From positions 124,001 to 188,000 of the forward strand of contig CAXXLS010000012.1 of assembly GCA_963677135.2 (NCBI GenBank): 64,000 bases of DNA. The letters are read 5' to 3'. The DNA is from Seleniibacterium sp963677135 (GTDB lineage Bacteria > Desulfobacterota > Desulfuromonadia > Desulfuromonadales > Geopsychrobacteraceae). The position numbers and the translations under genes were made by a program. The stretch's first letter is position 1. Each line of letters opens with the position of its first letter. The notes below the pieces were generated by a model. That model did no database searches. It saw only the letters and a list, made by a program, of their open reading frames with translations, and had not been told where the DNA came from. Of the stretch, positions 1 through 7,870 are shown one piece after another.

Positions 1-79
1 TTTTAACCGCCCGGGCGGAGGATCAGGGATGGGGAGGCAGGGGAGGAAGACCCTTCTTTTCCATGAAGGCGCTTTAAGG

Positions 80-111
80 GCCGGCTGAACAGAGGTGGAT
101 ATTCAGCCGGC
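80..111. other. inverted repeat downstream of garK
   Basis: A 10-bp perfect stem (GCCGGCTGAA with its complement) and a 12-nt loop lie just past the garK stop, on the side where the minus-strand operon ends. There is no clear T-run on the minus strand, so it is either a weak terminator or a 3' stabilising hairpin. The remaining sequence at positions 1-79 shows no gene. Confidence 0.5.
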
Positions 112-131
112 ACCGAAGACAGTGGACCCTT

Positions 132-1265
132 TTAAGGGAGAATATTCAGGGTGGCCGCCACATTGCGGGCGGTGATCCTGAGATTGCGGGCGGCATCCTT
201 CAGGGCCTGCTCCAGGGTGCAGGGACCGGTCACCACGCTGAACACCGCGCTGATGCCGTGCTCATAGACGGCTTCGACCCCGTCTCCCAGGCTGCCGGCC
301 AGGCCGATCACCGCGACCTGATGAGCCGCAGCAACCTTGGCCACCCCGATGGGAGCCTTGCCGTACACGGTCTGACCGTCCATGCGCCCTTCCCCGGTGA
401 TCACCAGGCTGGCGCCCGCCACCGCCTCGGCCAGCCGGATCGCTTCAACCACGATCTCGACCCCGGGCCGCAGGTCGGCGGCCAGAAAGGCCAGCAGGGC
501 CGCACCCATGCCGCCGGCCGCACCGGCGCCGGAGCTCTGTTCGATGTCTTTGCCCAGATCGCGTCTGATCAGGGCGGCAAAATGACCGAGGTTGGCGTCG
601 AGCTGCCTGACCATCTCCGGGGTCGCCCCTTTCTGGGGGCCGAAGACCGCGGACGCTCCGCGCTCTCCGGTCAGCGGGTTGTCGACGTCGCAGGCCACCT
701 GGATGCGGCTGTCCTGCAGGCGCGGATCGAGACCGCTGATATCGATGCGGGCCAGGCTCTCGAGGGGGCCGCCCCCGTAGCCGATCTGGTTGCCGTCGGC
801 ATCGAGCAACCGGGCGCCCAGGGCCTGCAGCATGCCCGCGCCGCCATCGTTGGTGGCGCTGCCGCCGATCCCGATGATGAAGTTGCGTACGCCGCTGTCA
901 AGAGCATGGCGAATCAGTTCGCCGGTCCCGTAACTGGTGGTTTCTAGGGGATTGCGCCAGGCAGGAGGTACCAGGTCCAGGCCGCTGGCTGCGGCCATCT
1001 CGATGACCGCGGTGCCGCCATCGCCGCTGCGTCCGTAAAAGGACGAGACGGCGTCCCCAAGGGGACCGGTCACGCTCAGCCGGACCAGTTCGCCGCCGGT
1101 CGCTTCGACCAGGGCCGCAACGGTCCCTTCCCCGCCGTCGGCGATGGGCAGCTTGACGTACTCGGCGTCGGGATAGATGACACGGAAGCCGGCTTCTATC
1201 TCGCTGGCGACCTCCATGGAACTCAAACTTTCTTTAAAGGAATCGGGGGCGATGACGATTTTCAT
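132..1265 (-). CDS. garK: glycerate 2-kinase (GarK/GlxK family)
   Basis: This 377-residue protein matches the type-I glycerate kinase family in length and motifs: an N-terminal IAPDSFKESL, PIADGGEGT near residue 42, IGIGGSATNDGGAGM near residue 132 and a late ITGEGRMDGQT. The family phosphorylates D-glycerate with ATP to 2-phosphoglycerate in the cytoplasm, the last step of glucarate/galactarate breakdown before glycolysis. It is the third gene of the minus-strand run gudD-garR-garK, 150 bp after garR, with a hairpin in the gap. The start at 1265 gives the canonical N-terminus, although the ribosome binding site (GGACAG) is weak. Confidence 0.93.
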   Translation of the reverse strand: MKIVIAPDSFKESLSSMEVASEIEAGFRVIYPDAEYVKLPIADGGEGTVAALVEATGGELVRLSVTGPLGDAVSSFYGRSGDGGTAVIEMAAASGLDLVPPAWRNPLETTSYGTGELIRHALDSGVRNFIIGIGGSATNDGGAGMLQALGARLLDADGNQIGYGGGPLESLARIDISGLDPRLQDSRIQVACDVDNPLTGERGASAVFGPQKGATPEMVRQLDANLGHFAALIRRDLGKDIEQSSGAGAAGGMGAALLAFLAADLRPGVEIVVEAIRLAEAVAGASLVITGEGRMDGQTVYGKAPIGVAKVAAAHQVAVIGLAGSLGDGVEAVYEHGISAVFSVVTGPCTLEQALKDAARNLRITARNVAATLNILP

Positions 1266-1359
1266 ATTCTTCTGTCCATCTTGTCTGCGGCGGAGCGGTG
1301 GCTGGTTGTCTTGGGGCCGGGCATCCCGGTACTTCTGCTTGCGGTCGCCCGCTAAGACA

Positions 1360-1387
1360 AGGGGAGCAGCGCACCGGCTGCTCCCCT
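1360..1387. other. intercistronic hairpin between garR and garK
   Basis: An 11-bp perfect stem (AGGGGAGCAGC and complement) with a 6-nt loop sits in the 150-bp gap. Downstream on the minus strand there is only TTGTCTT, not a strong T-run, so partial termination or mRNA processing within the operon is more likely than full termination. Confidence 0.5.
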
Positions 1388-1415
1388 GTGTCTCTATGTA
1401 AATCGCTGCGGTCGC

Positions 1416-2300
1416 TTATCGCTTGACTTCGACCTTGGCGAGTTTTTCGTAGTGACGGATCAGACCGCCGTGATCGAGGCCGTCCATGCCGTCGACCTTC
1501 ATGGCCTGCATCATTTCCATGACCGAAGCGGTCATCTGAACCGGAACGCCGACTTCGTGGGCGGTGTCCAGGGCGTTGGCCAGGTCTTTGATGTGCAGGC
1601 TGATCCGGAAGCCGGGATCAAACTTGCGGTCCATGACCAGGGGAGCCTTGGCATCGAGAACGGTGCTGCCGGCCAGACCGCCGCGAATGGCCTGGTAGAC
1701 CAGGTCGGGCTCAACACCGGCCTTGGTCGCCAGGACCAGGGCTTCGCTCATGGCCGCGATGTTGATGGCGACGATCATCTGGTTGGCCAGCTTGGTGACG
1801 TTGCCGGCGCCGATCTTGCCGGTGTAGACGACGGAACCGGCCATGGCTTTCATGATGTCGTAGTACTTGTCGAACACTTCCTTCTCTCCGCCGACCATGA
1901 CGGACAGGGTCCCGTCGATGGCTTTCGGCTCGCCGCCGGAAACCGGGGCGTCGAGCATGGCGATCTCTTTCTTGGCCAGTTCGGCAGCCACTTCACGGCT
2001 GGCCAGGGGGGCGATGGAGCTCATGTCGATGAGGACGCTGCCCGGCTTGGCGCCTTCGAGAACGCCGCCTTCGCCCAGGACGACAGCTTTGACCTGGGGG
2101 GAGTTGGGCAGCATGGTGATGATCACGTCGCTCTGCTCGGCAACCGCCTTGGGACCCGCGGCGCTGGTGGCGCCGGCGGCAACGACTTCTTCGACAGCGG
2201 CGGTATTCAGATCGCAAACAACCAGGTCGTAACCTGCTTTGATCAAGTTCTTGCTCATGGGCTTGCCCATGATGCCAAGTCCGATAAATCCAATTTTCAT
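1416..2300 (-). CDS. garR: tartronate semialdehyde reductase (2-hydroxy-3-oxopropionate reductase), copy 1
   Basis: A 294-residue beta-hydroxyacid dehydrogenase. The N-terminus GFIGLGIMGKPM is the NAD(P)-binding signature of the family, DAPVSGGEPKA (around residue 117) is the substrate loop, and GNVTKLANQ carries the catalytic lysine at residue 170 (K171 in E. coli GarR). It reduces tartronate semialdehyde to D-glycerate, feeding the adjacent kinase. The start at 2300 has a good AAAGGAGA ribosome site. A paralogue with the same key residues lies at 10298-11188. Confidence 0.94.
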   Translation of the reverse strand: MKIGFIGLGIMGKPMSKNLIKAGYDLVVCDLNTAAVEEVVAAGATSAAGPKAVAEQSDVIITMLPNSPQVKAVVLGEGGVLEGAKPGSVLIDMSSIAPLASREVAAELAKKEIAMLDAPVSGGEPKAIDGTLSVMVGGEKEVFDKYYDIMKAMAGSVVYTGKIGAGNVTKLANQMIVAINIAAMSEALVLATKAGVEPDLVYQAIRGGLAGSTVLDAKAPLVMDRKFDPGFRISLHIKDLANALDTAHEVGVPVQMTASVMEMMQAMKVDGMDGLDHGGLIRHYEKLAKVEVKR

Positions 2301-2365
2301 TACTACTCTCCTTTTGTGATTCCAGAATCTGTTTGGTGGATACCTTCGTTATATATATCCAACGA

Positions 2366-3712
2366 TCACCGAACCAGGCAAGGTTTCTTGTTGTCGAATG
2401 TCCAATTGGGAATCAGGTACTGCATGGCGATGGAGTCGTCGCGGGCCCCGAGTCCCTTGGTCAGGTACAGCTCGTTCGCCTTCATGACGGCGTCCATGTC
2501 CAGTTCGATACCGAGTCCGCCTTTTTGCGGTACGGCCACATGGCCATTGACGATCTGCAGAGGATTCTTGGTCAGGTACTGGCCGTCCTGCCAGATCCAG
2601 TGGGTGTCGATGGCGGTGATGTTGCCCGGAGCCGCTGCGGCACAGTGGGTGAACATGGCCAGGGAAATATCGAAGTGGTTGTTGGAGTGGGATCCCCAGG
2701 TCAGACCCCATTCATGGCACATCTGGGCGACGCGGACGGAACCCTGCATGGTCCAGAAATGCGGGTCGGCCAGCGGAATGTCGACGGACTGCAGTTGAAT
2801 GGTGTGGCCCATCTGGCGCCAGTCGGTGGCGATCATGTTGGTTGCGGTCGGCAGGCCGGTAGCACGGCGGAATTCGGCCATGACTTCACGTCCGGAATAA
2901 CCGCCTTCGGCACCACAGGGGTCTTCTGCGTAGGCCAGGATGCCGTGCATGTCTTTGCACAGTTCGATAGCGTCCTTGAGCAGCCAGCCACCGTTGGGGT
3001 CGAGAGTGATGCGTGCTTCGGGAAAGCGGGCGGCCAGAGCTTTGATGGCCTCGATTTCCTCGGCACCGGACAGAACGCCGCCTTTCAGTTTGAAGTCGTT
3101 GAAGCCGTAACGCTTGTGGGCGGCTTCAGCCAGGCGGACGACGGCTTCCGGGGTCAGAGCCTCTTCATGGCGGACGCGGAACCAGTCATCCTCGGCATCA
3201 GGGTCTGAGAGATAGGGCAGATCGGTTTTGTTGCGGTCGCCGATGTAAAAGAGGTAGCCGAGCATTTCGACGCTGTCACGCTGCTGGCCCTCGCCGAGCA
3301 GGGCGGCCACAGGGACTTCGAGGAACTGGCCGAGGAGGTCGAGCAGGGCGGCCTCAAGAGCAGTCACGGCATGAATAGCGATTCGCAGGTCGAAGGTCTG
3401 CAGGCCGCGACCGGCGGAATCCCGGTCGGCGAACTGCTTGCGGACGCTGTTGAGGATGTTGTTGTAGGTGCCGACCGACTGGCCGACGACCAGCTCGCGG
3501 GCGTCCTCGAGGGTTTTGCGGATTCCTTCACCACCGGGAACCTCGCCGACCCCGGTGTGGCCGGCGTCGTCCTTGAGGATGACCAGGTTTCGGGTAAAGT
3601 AGGGACCGTGGGCGCCGCTCAGGTTGAGCAGCATGCTGTCGTGCCCGGCCACCGGAATGACCTGAAGTTCGGTAACGATTGGTGCGCCTGATTTTTTGAT
3701 TGCGTTACTCAA
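2366..3712 (-). CDS. gudD: glucarate dehydratase, copy 1
   Basis: A 448-residue enolase-superfamily dehydratase that converts D-glucarate (or L-idarate) to 5-keto-4-deoxy-D-glucarate. The catalytic set is visible: the KxK pair in NDFKLKGG (K208/K210), metal ligands at D238 (TLDPNGG) and E263 (AEDPCG), the ATNMIATDW strand, the general base His in GSHSNNHFD, and TAIDTHW. It is first in the gudD-garR-garK operon. The start is a TTG codon at 3712, supported by AGGAGG 5 nt upstream. It clearly diverges from the two mutually identical copies at 11510 and 19482. Confidence 0.94.
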   Translation of the reverse strand: MSNAIKKSGAPIVTELQVIPVAGHDSMLLNLSGAHGPYFTRNLVILKDDAGHTGVGEVPGGEGIRKTLEDARELVVGQSVGTYNNILNSVRKQFADRDSAGRGLQTFDLRIAIHAVTALEAALLDLLGQFLEVPVAALLGEGQQRDSVEMLGYLFYIGDRNKTDLPYLSDPDAEDDWFRVRHEEALTPEAVVRLAEAAHKRYGFNDFKLKGGVLSGAEEIEAIKALAARFPEARITLDPNGGWLLKDAIELCKDMHGILAYAEDPCGAEGGYSGREVMAEFRRATGLPTATNMIATDWRQMGHTIQLQSVDIPLADPHFWTMQGSVRVAQMCHEWGLTWGSHSNNHFDISLAMFTHCAAAAPGNITAIDTHWIWQDGQYLTKNPLQIVNGHVAVPQKGGLGIELDMDAVMKANELYLTKGLGARDDSIAMQYLIPNWTFDNKKPCLVR

Positions 3713-3794
3713 GGATGCCTCCTGTGTGTGTTAAATTTGGGTCGGGTTGGTTATTGAGCTTATGTATTGATTCTTATTCATCATATGAAAGCAG

Positions 3795-3823
3795 ATGCTA
3801 GCGCTATCATTTTCCTGTGTCAA
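3795..3823 (-). promoter_or_regulatory. promoter with LacI-type operator for gudD-garR-garK
   Basis: On the minus strand a perfect -35 TTGACA (3823-3818) is followed after 17 nt by TAGCAT (3800-3795). The -10 is the right half of the palindrome TGATAGCGCTAGCA (3809-3796), which fits TGNTANCGNTANCA. The promoter starts about 80 bp upstream of the TTG start. The rest of the 355-bp divergent spacer (3713-4067) holds the oppositely directed promoter at 3965 and no gene. Confidence 0.72.
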
Positions 3824-3964
3824 CATTTTTTTGGAGCCTCTTTCAGTGGGCGCGGGAAAATTCTTTGTAATAGATATATCGTGGCTAATAAATTTCAGTG
3901 AAACAGGACGTTGTGTCTTGCTGGGGTGATGCCGGAGATGAGCTGGCTGAATGTGCCTGGGTTC

Positions 3965-3993
3965 TTGACAGGTGGCTTTGGTATCGCTATCAT
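3965..3993 (+). promoter_or_regulatory. promoter with LacI-type operator for the 4068 regulator
   Basis: TTGACA (3965-3970), a 17-nt spacer and TATCAT (3988-3993) make a near-consensus sigma-70 promoter. The palindrome TGGTATCGCTATCA (3979-3992) overlaps its -10, the same layout as at 3795, 6572 and 14499. This suggests that the regulator represses itself. Confidence 0.7.
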
Positions 3994-4067
3994 GCAAGCG
4001 TCCTGCCAACAGCTTTCAATGTCGTTATTCTAAGGAAGAATAACAGAGTTTCGGGGGTTTATCAATT

Positions 4068-5087
4068 ATGTCGCAACGTAAAAGTGGTTCCAGTCGGGCA
4101 ACCGGAAGTGTCACCCTCGACGATGTCGCCAAGTTGGTTGGGGTATCCCCCATTACGGTTTCCCGGGCTTTGAACTATCCCGACAAGGTTGCCCCAAAGA
4201 CTCTGGAAAAGATCAATCAGGCCATCGCCAGAACCGGCTATGTTCCCAACTTGCTGGCAGGCGGGCTTGCCTCTAAAAAAAGTCGTCTGATTGCCGCCAT
4301 TGTCCCATCCATGGCCAACTCCGTCTATGCGGAAACGGTCAGGATTTTCAGTGAAACCCTCAGAGAGTCCGGCTACCAGGTTCTGCTCGGGGAATCGGGC
4401 CATCATGATTCCCGGGAGGAGTCCCTGGTCTCCGCCGTCCTCAGTCGCCGTCCCGACGGTATTTATCTGACCGGCATCAACCATTCTTTGACCTGCCGTC
4501 GCCTGTTGCTTTCAGCCAACGTCCCGGTGGTGGAGACCTGGGATCTGACCCCGACCCCCCTTGATATCGTCATCGGCTTTTCCCATCAGAAAATCGGGGC
4601 TGCTGTGGCGGAATATCTGTTGGAAAAAAACTATCGGCGCATCGCTATTGTTTCAGGTGACGACCACCGCGCCACGTTGCGCAAGGAGGCGTTCCTCTCA
4701 CGACTGGAGCAGGCTGGCGTCCGGGCGGACGTCGCCCTGGTGACGCCGCCGACGAATTTCCGATTGGGGCGGGAGGGGATGGCGGACCTGCTTGATCGGG
4801 GTTTTCGCGATGGTGTCGTTTTCTGCAGTTCCGACACCCTGGCTCAGGGCGCGATGGCGGAGGTCCAGTCCCGGGGATTGCGCGTTCCGAAGGATATCGC
4901 CCTGATGGGCTTTGGCGATCAGCCCTATGCGGAATATATGTATCCGGCCCTGTCGACCGTCAAGTTCGATCGGAAGATGATCGGGCTGCGCGCGGCTGAG
5001 GCGCTCCTGGCCCGCATCAACGAAGAGCCGGTCGGCCAGGATGTTGTCGATGTCGGATTTTCGATTGTGGAACGGGAAACGACCTAG
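4068..5087 (+). CDS. LacI-family transcriptional regulator, sugar-acid responsive (1)
   Basis: 339 residues. The helix-turn-helix (VTLDDVAKLVGVSPITVSRA, about residues 17-36) and hinge (AGGLASKKSRLIAAIVP) are typical of LacI/GntR repressors and are followed by a periplasmic-binding-like sensor domain. It is divergent from gudD-garR-garK, with a matching operator in each promoter, so repression of that operon relieved by a sugar acid or catabolite is the likely role. Its stop overlaps that of the convergent regulator at 5084 through the palindrome CTAG. It is closely related to the two other LacI proteins in the window. Confidence 0.88.
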   Translation: MSQRKSGSSRATGSVTLDDVAKLVGVSPITVSRALNYPDKVAPKTLEKINQAIARTGYVPNLLAGGLASKKSRLIAAIVPSMANSVYAETVRIFSETLRESGYQVLLGESGHHDSREESLVSAVLSRRPDGIYLTGINHSLTCRRLLLSANVPVVETWDLTPTPLDIVIGFSHQKIGAAVAEYLLEKNYRRIAIVSGDDHRATLRKEAFLSRLEQAGVRADVALVTPPTNFRLGREGMADLLDRGFRDGVVFCSSDTLAQGAMAEVQSRGLRVPKDIALMGFGDQPYAEYMYPALSTVKFDRKMIGLRAAEALLARINEEPVGQDVVDVGFSIVERETT

Positions 5088-6145
5088 GTCGATTCCCGCT
5101 CGATGATTTTAAAGCCAACGTCAATGATTTTTTCGGGGATCGATTCGCCGTTGATTTTCGCCAGCAGAATGTCGGCGGCTTTCCGACCGATGGCTTTTCT
5201 GTCGAAATTGACGGTACTGAGTGCCGGCTTGGTGAAGGCGGACGCCTCCTGGTCGGCAAAGCCGATCACCGCCACGTCCTCCGGGACTCTCAGTCCCCGC
5301 GCTTTGGCTTCAATGATGACTCCCTGGGCCATAATGTCCGATGAGCAGGCAATGGCCCCCTTGCTGAACCCGTTTTCCAGCAGCGCTGCAAAGCCGTCCC
5401 GTCCTTTTTTGAGTCCGCTTGGCGCCATGACATCATGGCTCGGTATATTCGAGAAGCCATGGTGCCTCAGGGTCTCGAGATAGGCCTTTTTACGAAGCTG
5501 GCCCCTTTCGTCCAGACTCCAGAGACCGCCAAATTTCTTATGTCCTTTGGATATGAGATATTCAGCGACAGCCCTTCCGATTTGAATATGGGAAAAACCA
5601 ACCAGCAGGTCCAGAGGGGTGGGCGTCAGGTCCCAGGTCTCCACCACCGGGATGTTGGCGGACATCAGCAGGCGGCGGCAGGCCGCCGTGTGCTGCGTGC
5701 CGATCAGAAAAATTCCATCCGGTTTGCGGCTCAGGAATGTCCTGACCAGGGTTTCTTCCAGTCCGTCATTGTAGTCAGTCTCTCCAAGTAGAACCTGGTA
5801 GCCCGAATCTCGCAGCCCGGCCGTAAAGTATTTGATGGTTTCCGCATAAACAAGGTTGGAGATTGAAGGGATGATGGCTCCGATCATGTGGCTGCGCCGG
5901 GTGGCAAGGGCGCCGGCCAGCAGGTTGGGGACGTAGCCGGTCCTGGCAATGGCCTGGTTGACCTTGTCGCGGGTCTTGGGGGCAACCTGTTCGGGATGGT
6001 TGAGAACTCGCGAAACCGTCGTCGGTGCCACCCCGGCCAGTCTGGCGACATCGCTCAGGGTCACGGTGCCTTGCTGTCCGGACGCCGCGTCCGGAAATGA
6101 GGCTGCCGGCAGGGTGCCTGCTGGGGTGCTTTTTTTTCTGGCCAT
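5084..6145 (-). CDS. LacI-family transcriptional regulator (2)
   Basis: 353 residues with an extended N-terminus before the helix-turn-helix (VTLSDVARLAGVAPTTVSRV, about residues 28-47), a hinge and an effector domain. The C-terminus (VGFKIIEREST) mirrors that of regulator 1 (VGFSIVERETT), so the two are paralogues meeting tail to tail with a 4-bp overlap. The start at 6145 has a strong GAGGAGG site 3 nt upstream. It is divergent from the TRAP operon at 6701, which carries an operator of the same family, making that operon its most likely target. Confidence 0.88.
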   Translation of the reverse strand: MARKKSTPAGTLPAASFPDAASGQQGTVTLSDVARLAGVAPTTVSRVLNHPEQVAPKTRDKVNQAIARTGYVPNLLAGALATRRSHMIGAIIPSISNLVYAETIKYFTAGLRDSGYQVLLGETDYNDGLEETLVRTFLSRKPDGIFLIGTQHTAACRRLLMSANIPVVETWDLTPTPLDLLVGFSHIQIGRAVAEYLISKGHKKFGGLWSLDERGQLRKKAYLETLRHHGFSNIPSHDVMAPSGLKKGRDGFAALLENGFSKGAIACSSDIMAQGVIIEAKARGLRVPEDVAVIGFADQEASAFTKPALSTVNFDRKAIGRKAADILLAKINGESIPEKIIDVGFKIIEREST

Positions 6146-6571
6146 GATCCTCCTCTTGTTTGCCGGGGTCGTCGGTTTCGCAACCTGTCATATCACTGAA
6201 TTCGCCCTAAAATAAAGTGTTTTTCATTGTGGTGGATCAGGGCTTCGCGAGTTTGGCGAACGTTCTGTTTCTTTTTGGGTGTGGTCCTTGTCCTTCCCGC
6301 ACGTCGATCCTGGCCCAATTCACGGCAGACGGTTCGTTCCGTAGGCTCAAAAAAAAGTGAAAAGATGTTATTGGGCTTATGTCTATATACGTCATTTAAA
6401 AAAGAAAAATCCAGCAATAAATGGTAAGGCTTTCTTTTTGATGGATCTTTTTTATTTATAGTTTCATATATATGAAAATTTTCTTTATGTGTTCTTAACA
6501 TCTTGATTTAATGGAATAAAAATTTATTACCAGGTTTCTTTCCAAAAGTTCTGTGGTGGCCAAGAAAAGTG

Positions 6572-6600
6572 TTGACCTTGCAAAATGAAAGCGTTACCAT
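6572..6600 (+). promoter_or_regulatory. promoter with LacI-type operator for the first TRAP operon
   Basis: TTGACC (6572-6577), 17 nt and TACCAT (6595-6600) lie about 100 bp upstream of dctP. The operator TGAAAGCGTTACCA (6586-6599) fits TGNTANCGNTANCA with one mismatch. A further half-site, TGTTATCG, is at 6624. The rest of the 555-bp intergenic stretch (6146-6700) is AT-rich and shows no gene. Confidence 0.65.
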
Positions 6601-6700
6601 TTCGAAAATTCTGAGAATAACACTGTTATCGGCTTTTATGGGGGTCCGTCTTTTGGGCTGGGCTGGAGGTATTTTCTCTAACACGCAAAGGAGTTGAGGT

Positions 6701-7726
6701 ATGTTTGGACGGAAGCTATCGATCCTGTTAGTGGCAGTACTGATTGTCAGTGCGACAGCATTCACGGCGAGTGCGAAGACTTTGAAGGTTCAGACCAGTT
6801 ATGGCGCCGGGGATTTTGCCCTTAAGCACATGCAGGATTGGGCTGAAAAACTGAAGGTGATGACCAATGGTGATCTGGCTATCGAATTGCTGCCGATTCG
6901 TGCCGTTGTTCCTCACAAGGAAACCCCTGAAGCCGTTGCCATGGGCGTTCTGGATGGTGACTTCACCGCCATCAGTTATTTTGCCGGCCGTGACCGCTCC
7001 TTTGCCCTGATCGGTGATCTGACCGCCGGTTATGACACTCCGGATCAGCTGCAGACTTTCTGTATGAATGGCGGCGGTAAAGAAGTTCTGCAGAAAATGT
7101 GGGACAAGACTCTGCCGGGCATCCACGTGGTCGGTTGTGGCGCCTATTCACGTGAGGCTCTGGTCGCCAAGGTGCCGATCAAGGGGCTTGCCGATCTGAA
7201 GGGAATCAAGATCCGCGCTCCCGAAGGTCTCGCTTCCGAGGTCTTCAAGCGGGCCGGCGCCGCACCGGTTGCCATCCCCGGGTCGGAAATCTACACGGCC
7301 CTGGAAAAAGGCGTTGTTGATGCCGCCGATTCTTCCGCCTACATCAATAACGATGCGCGCGGTATGCACAAAGTTGCCAAATACCCCCTCTATCCGGGTA
7401 TTCACTCCATGCCTGCCATGCAGTTCACCATTGGCCAGCGGGTCTGGGACAAGCTGACCGACGCCGAAAAAGCCGCAATCGAAACCTGGTTCCTGGCCTG
7501 CCGGACCGACCTGCGCCGGATGACCGATATCAAGGATAAAGAGATCGTCGCCCGTGACCGTGCCAAAGGCGAGCTGACCATCATCGACTGGCCGCAGGCT
7601 GACCGCGACGCCTTCCGTAAAATCGCTGTCGGGGCCTGGGAAGACTACGCCAAGGCATCGCCTCTGGCCAAAGAGGCCTACGATGCACATATCAAGTTCA
7701 TGAAAGAAACTGGTCTGCTGAAGTAA
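6701..7726 (+). CDS. TRAP transporter solute-binding protein (DctP family) 1
   Basis: 341 residues with a Sec signal peptide (about 1-25, cleavage after AFTASA). The mature part has the DctP-family layout, including IKIRAPEGLASEVFKRAGAAP, the selectivity strand, and YTALEKGVVDAADSSA. It binds an organic acid in the periplasm and delivers it to the DctQM permease encoded downstream. The context of glucarate enzymes points to a sugar acid or diacid ligand; this is inference. AAGGAG 9 nt upstream supports the start. A strong terminator separates it from dctQM. Confidence 0.9.
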   Translation: MFGRKLSILLVAVLIVSATAFTASAKTLKVQTSYGAGDFALKHMQDWAEKLKVMTNGDLAIELLPIRAVVPHKETPEAVAMGVLDGDFTAISYFAGRDRSFALIGDLTAGYDTPDQLQTFCMNGGGKEVLQKMWDKTLPGIHVVGCGAYSREALVAKVPIKGLADLKGIKIRAPEGLASEVFKRAGAAPVAIPGSEIYTALEKGVVDAADSSAYINNDARGMHKVAKYPLYPGIHSMPAMQFTIGQRVWDKLTDAEKAAIETWFLACRTDLRRMTDIKDKEIVARDRAKGELTIIDWPQADRDAFRKIAVGAWEDYAKASPLAKEAYDAHIKFMKETGLLK

Positions 7727-7739
7727 GGACGGAAAATTG

Positions 7740-7779
7740 GGCCGCTGCCAGGACGTGACCTTGGCAGCGGCCTTTTTTT
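7740..7779 (+). terminator. rho-independent terminator between dctP and dctQM
   Basis: An 11-bp GC-rich stem (GGCCGCTGCCA and complement, 7740-7750 and 7762-7772) is followed by seven T. Placed inside the operon it should let the binding protein be made in excess of the membrane subunits. Confidence 0.85.
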
Positions 7780-7870
7780 AACGGAAACGTGAACGGGTGT
7801 CGTTGTTCGTGACGTTTCCAGGAGCTGTTCCAGTAGCTGGAATTTGGTGATTAGAAAAGGATACACCCTC

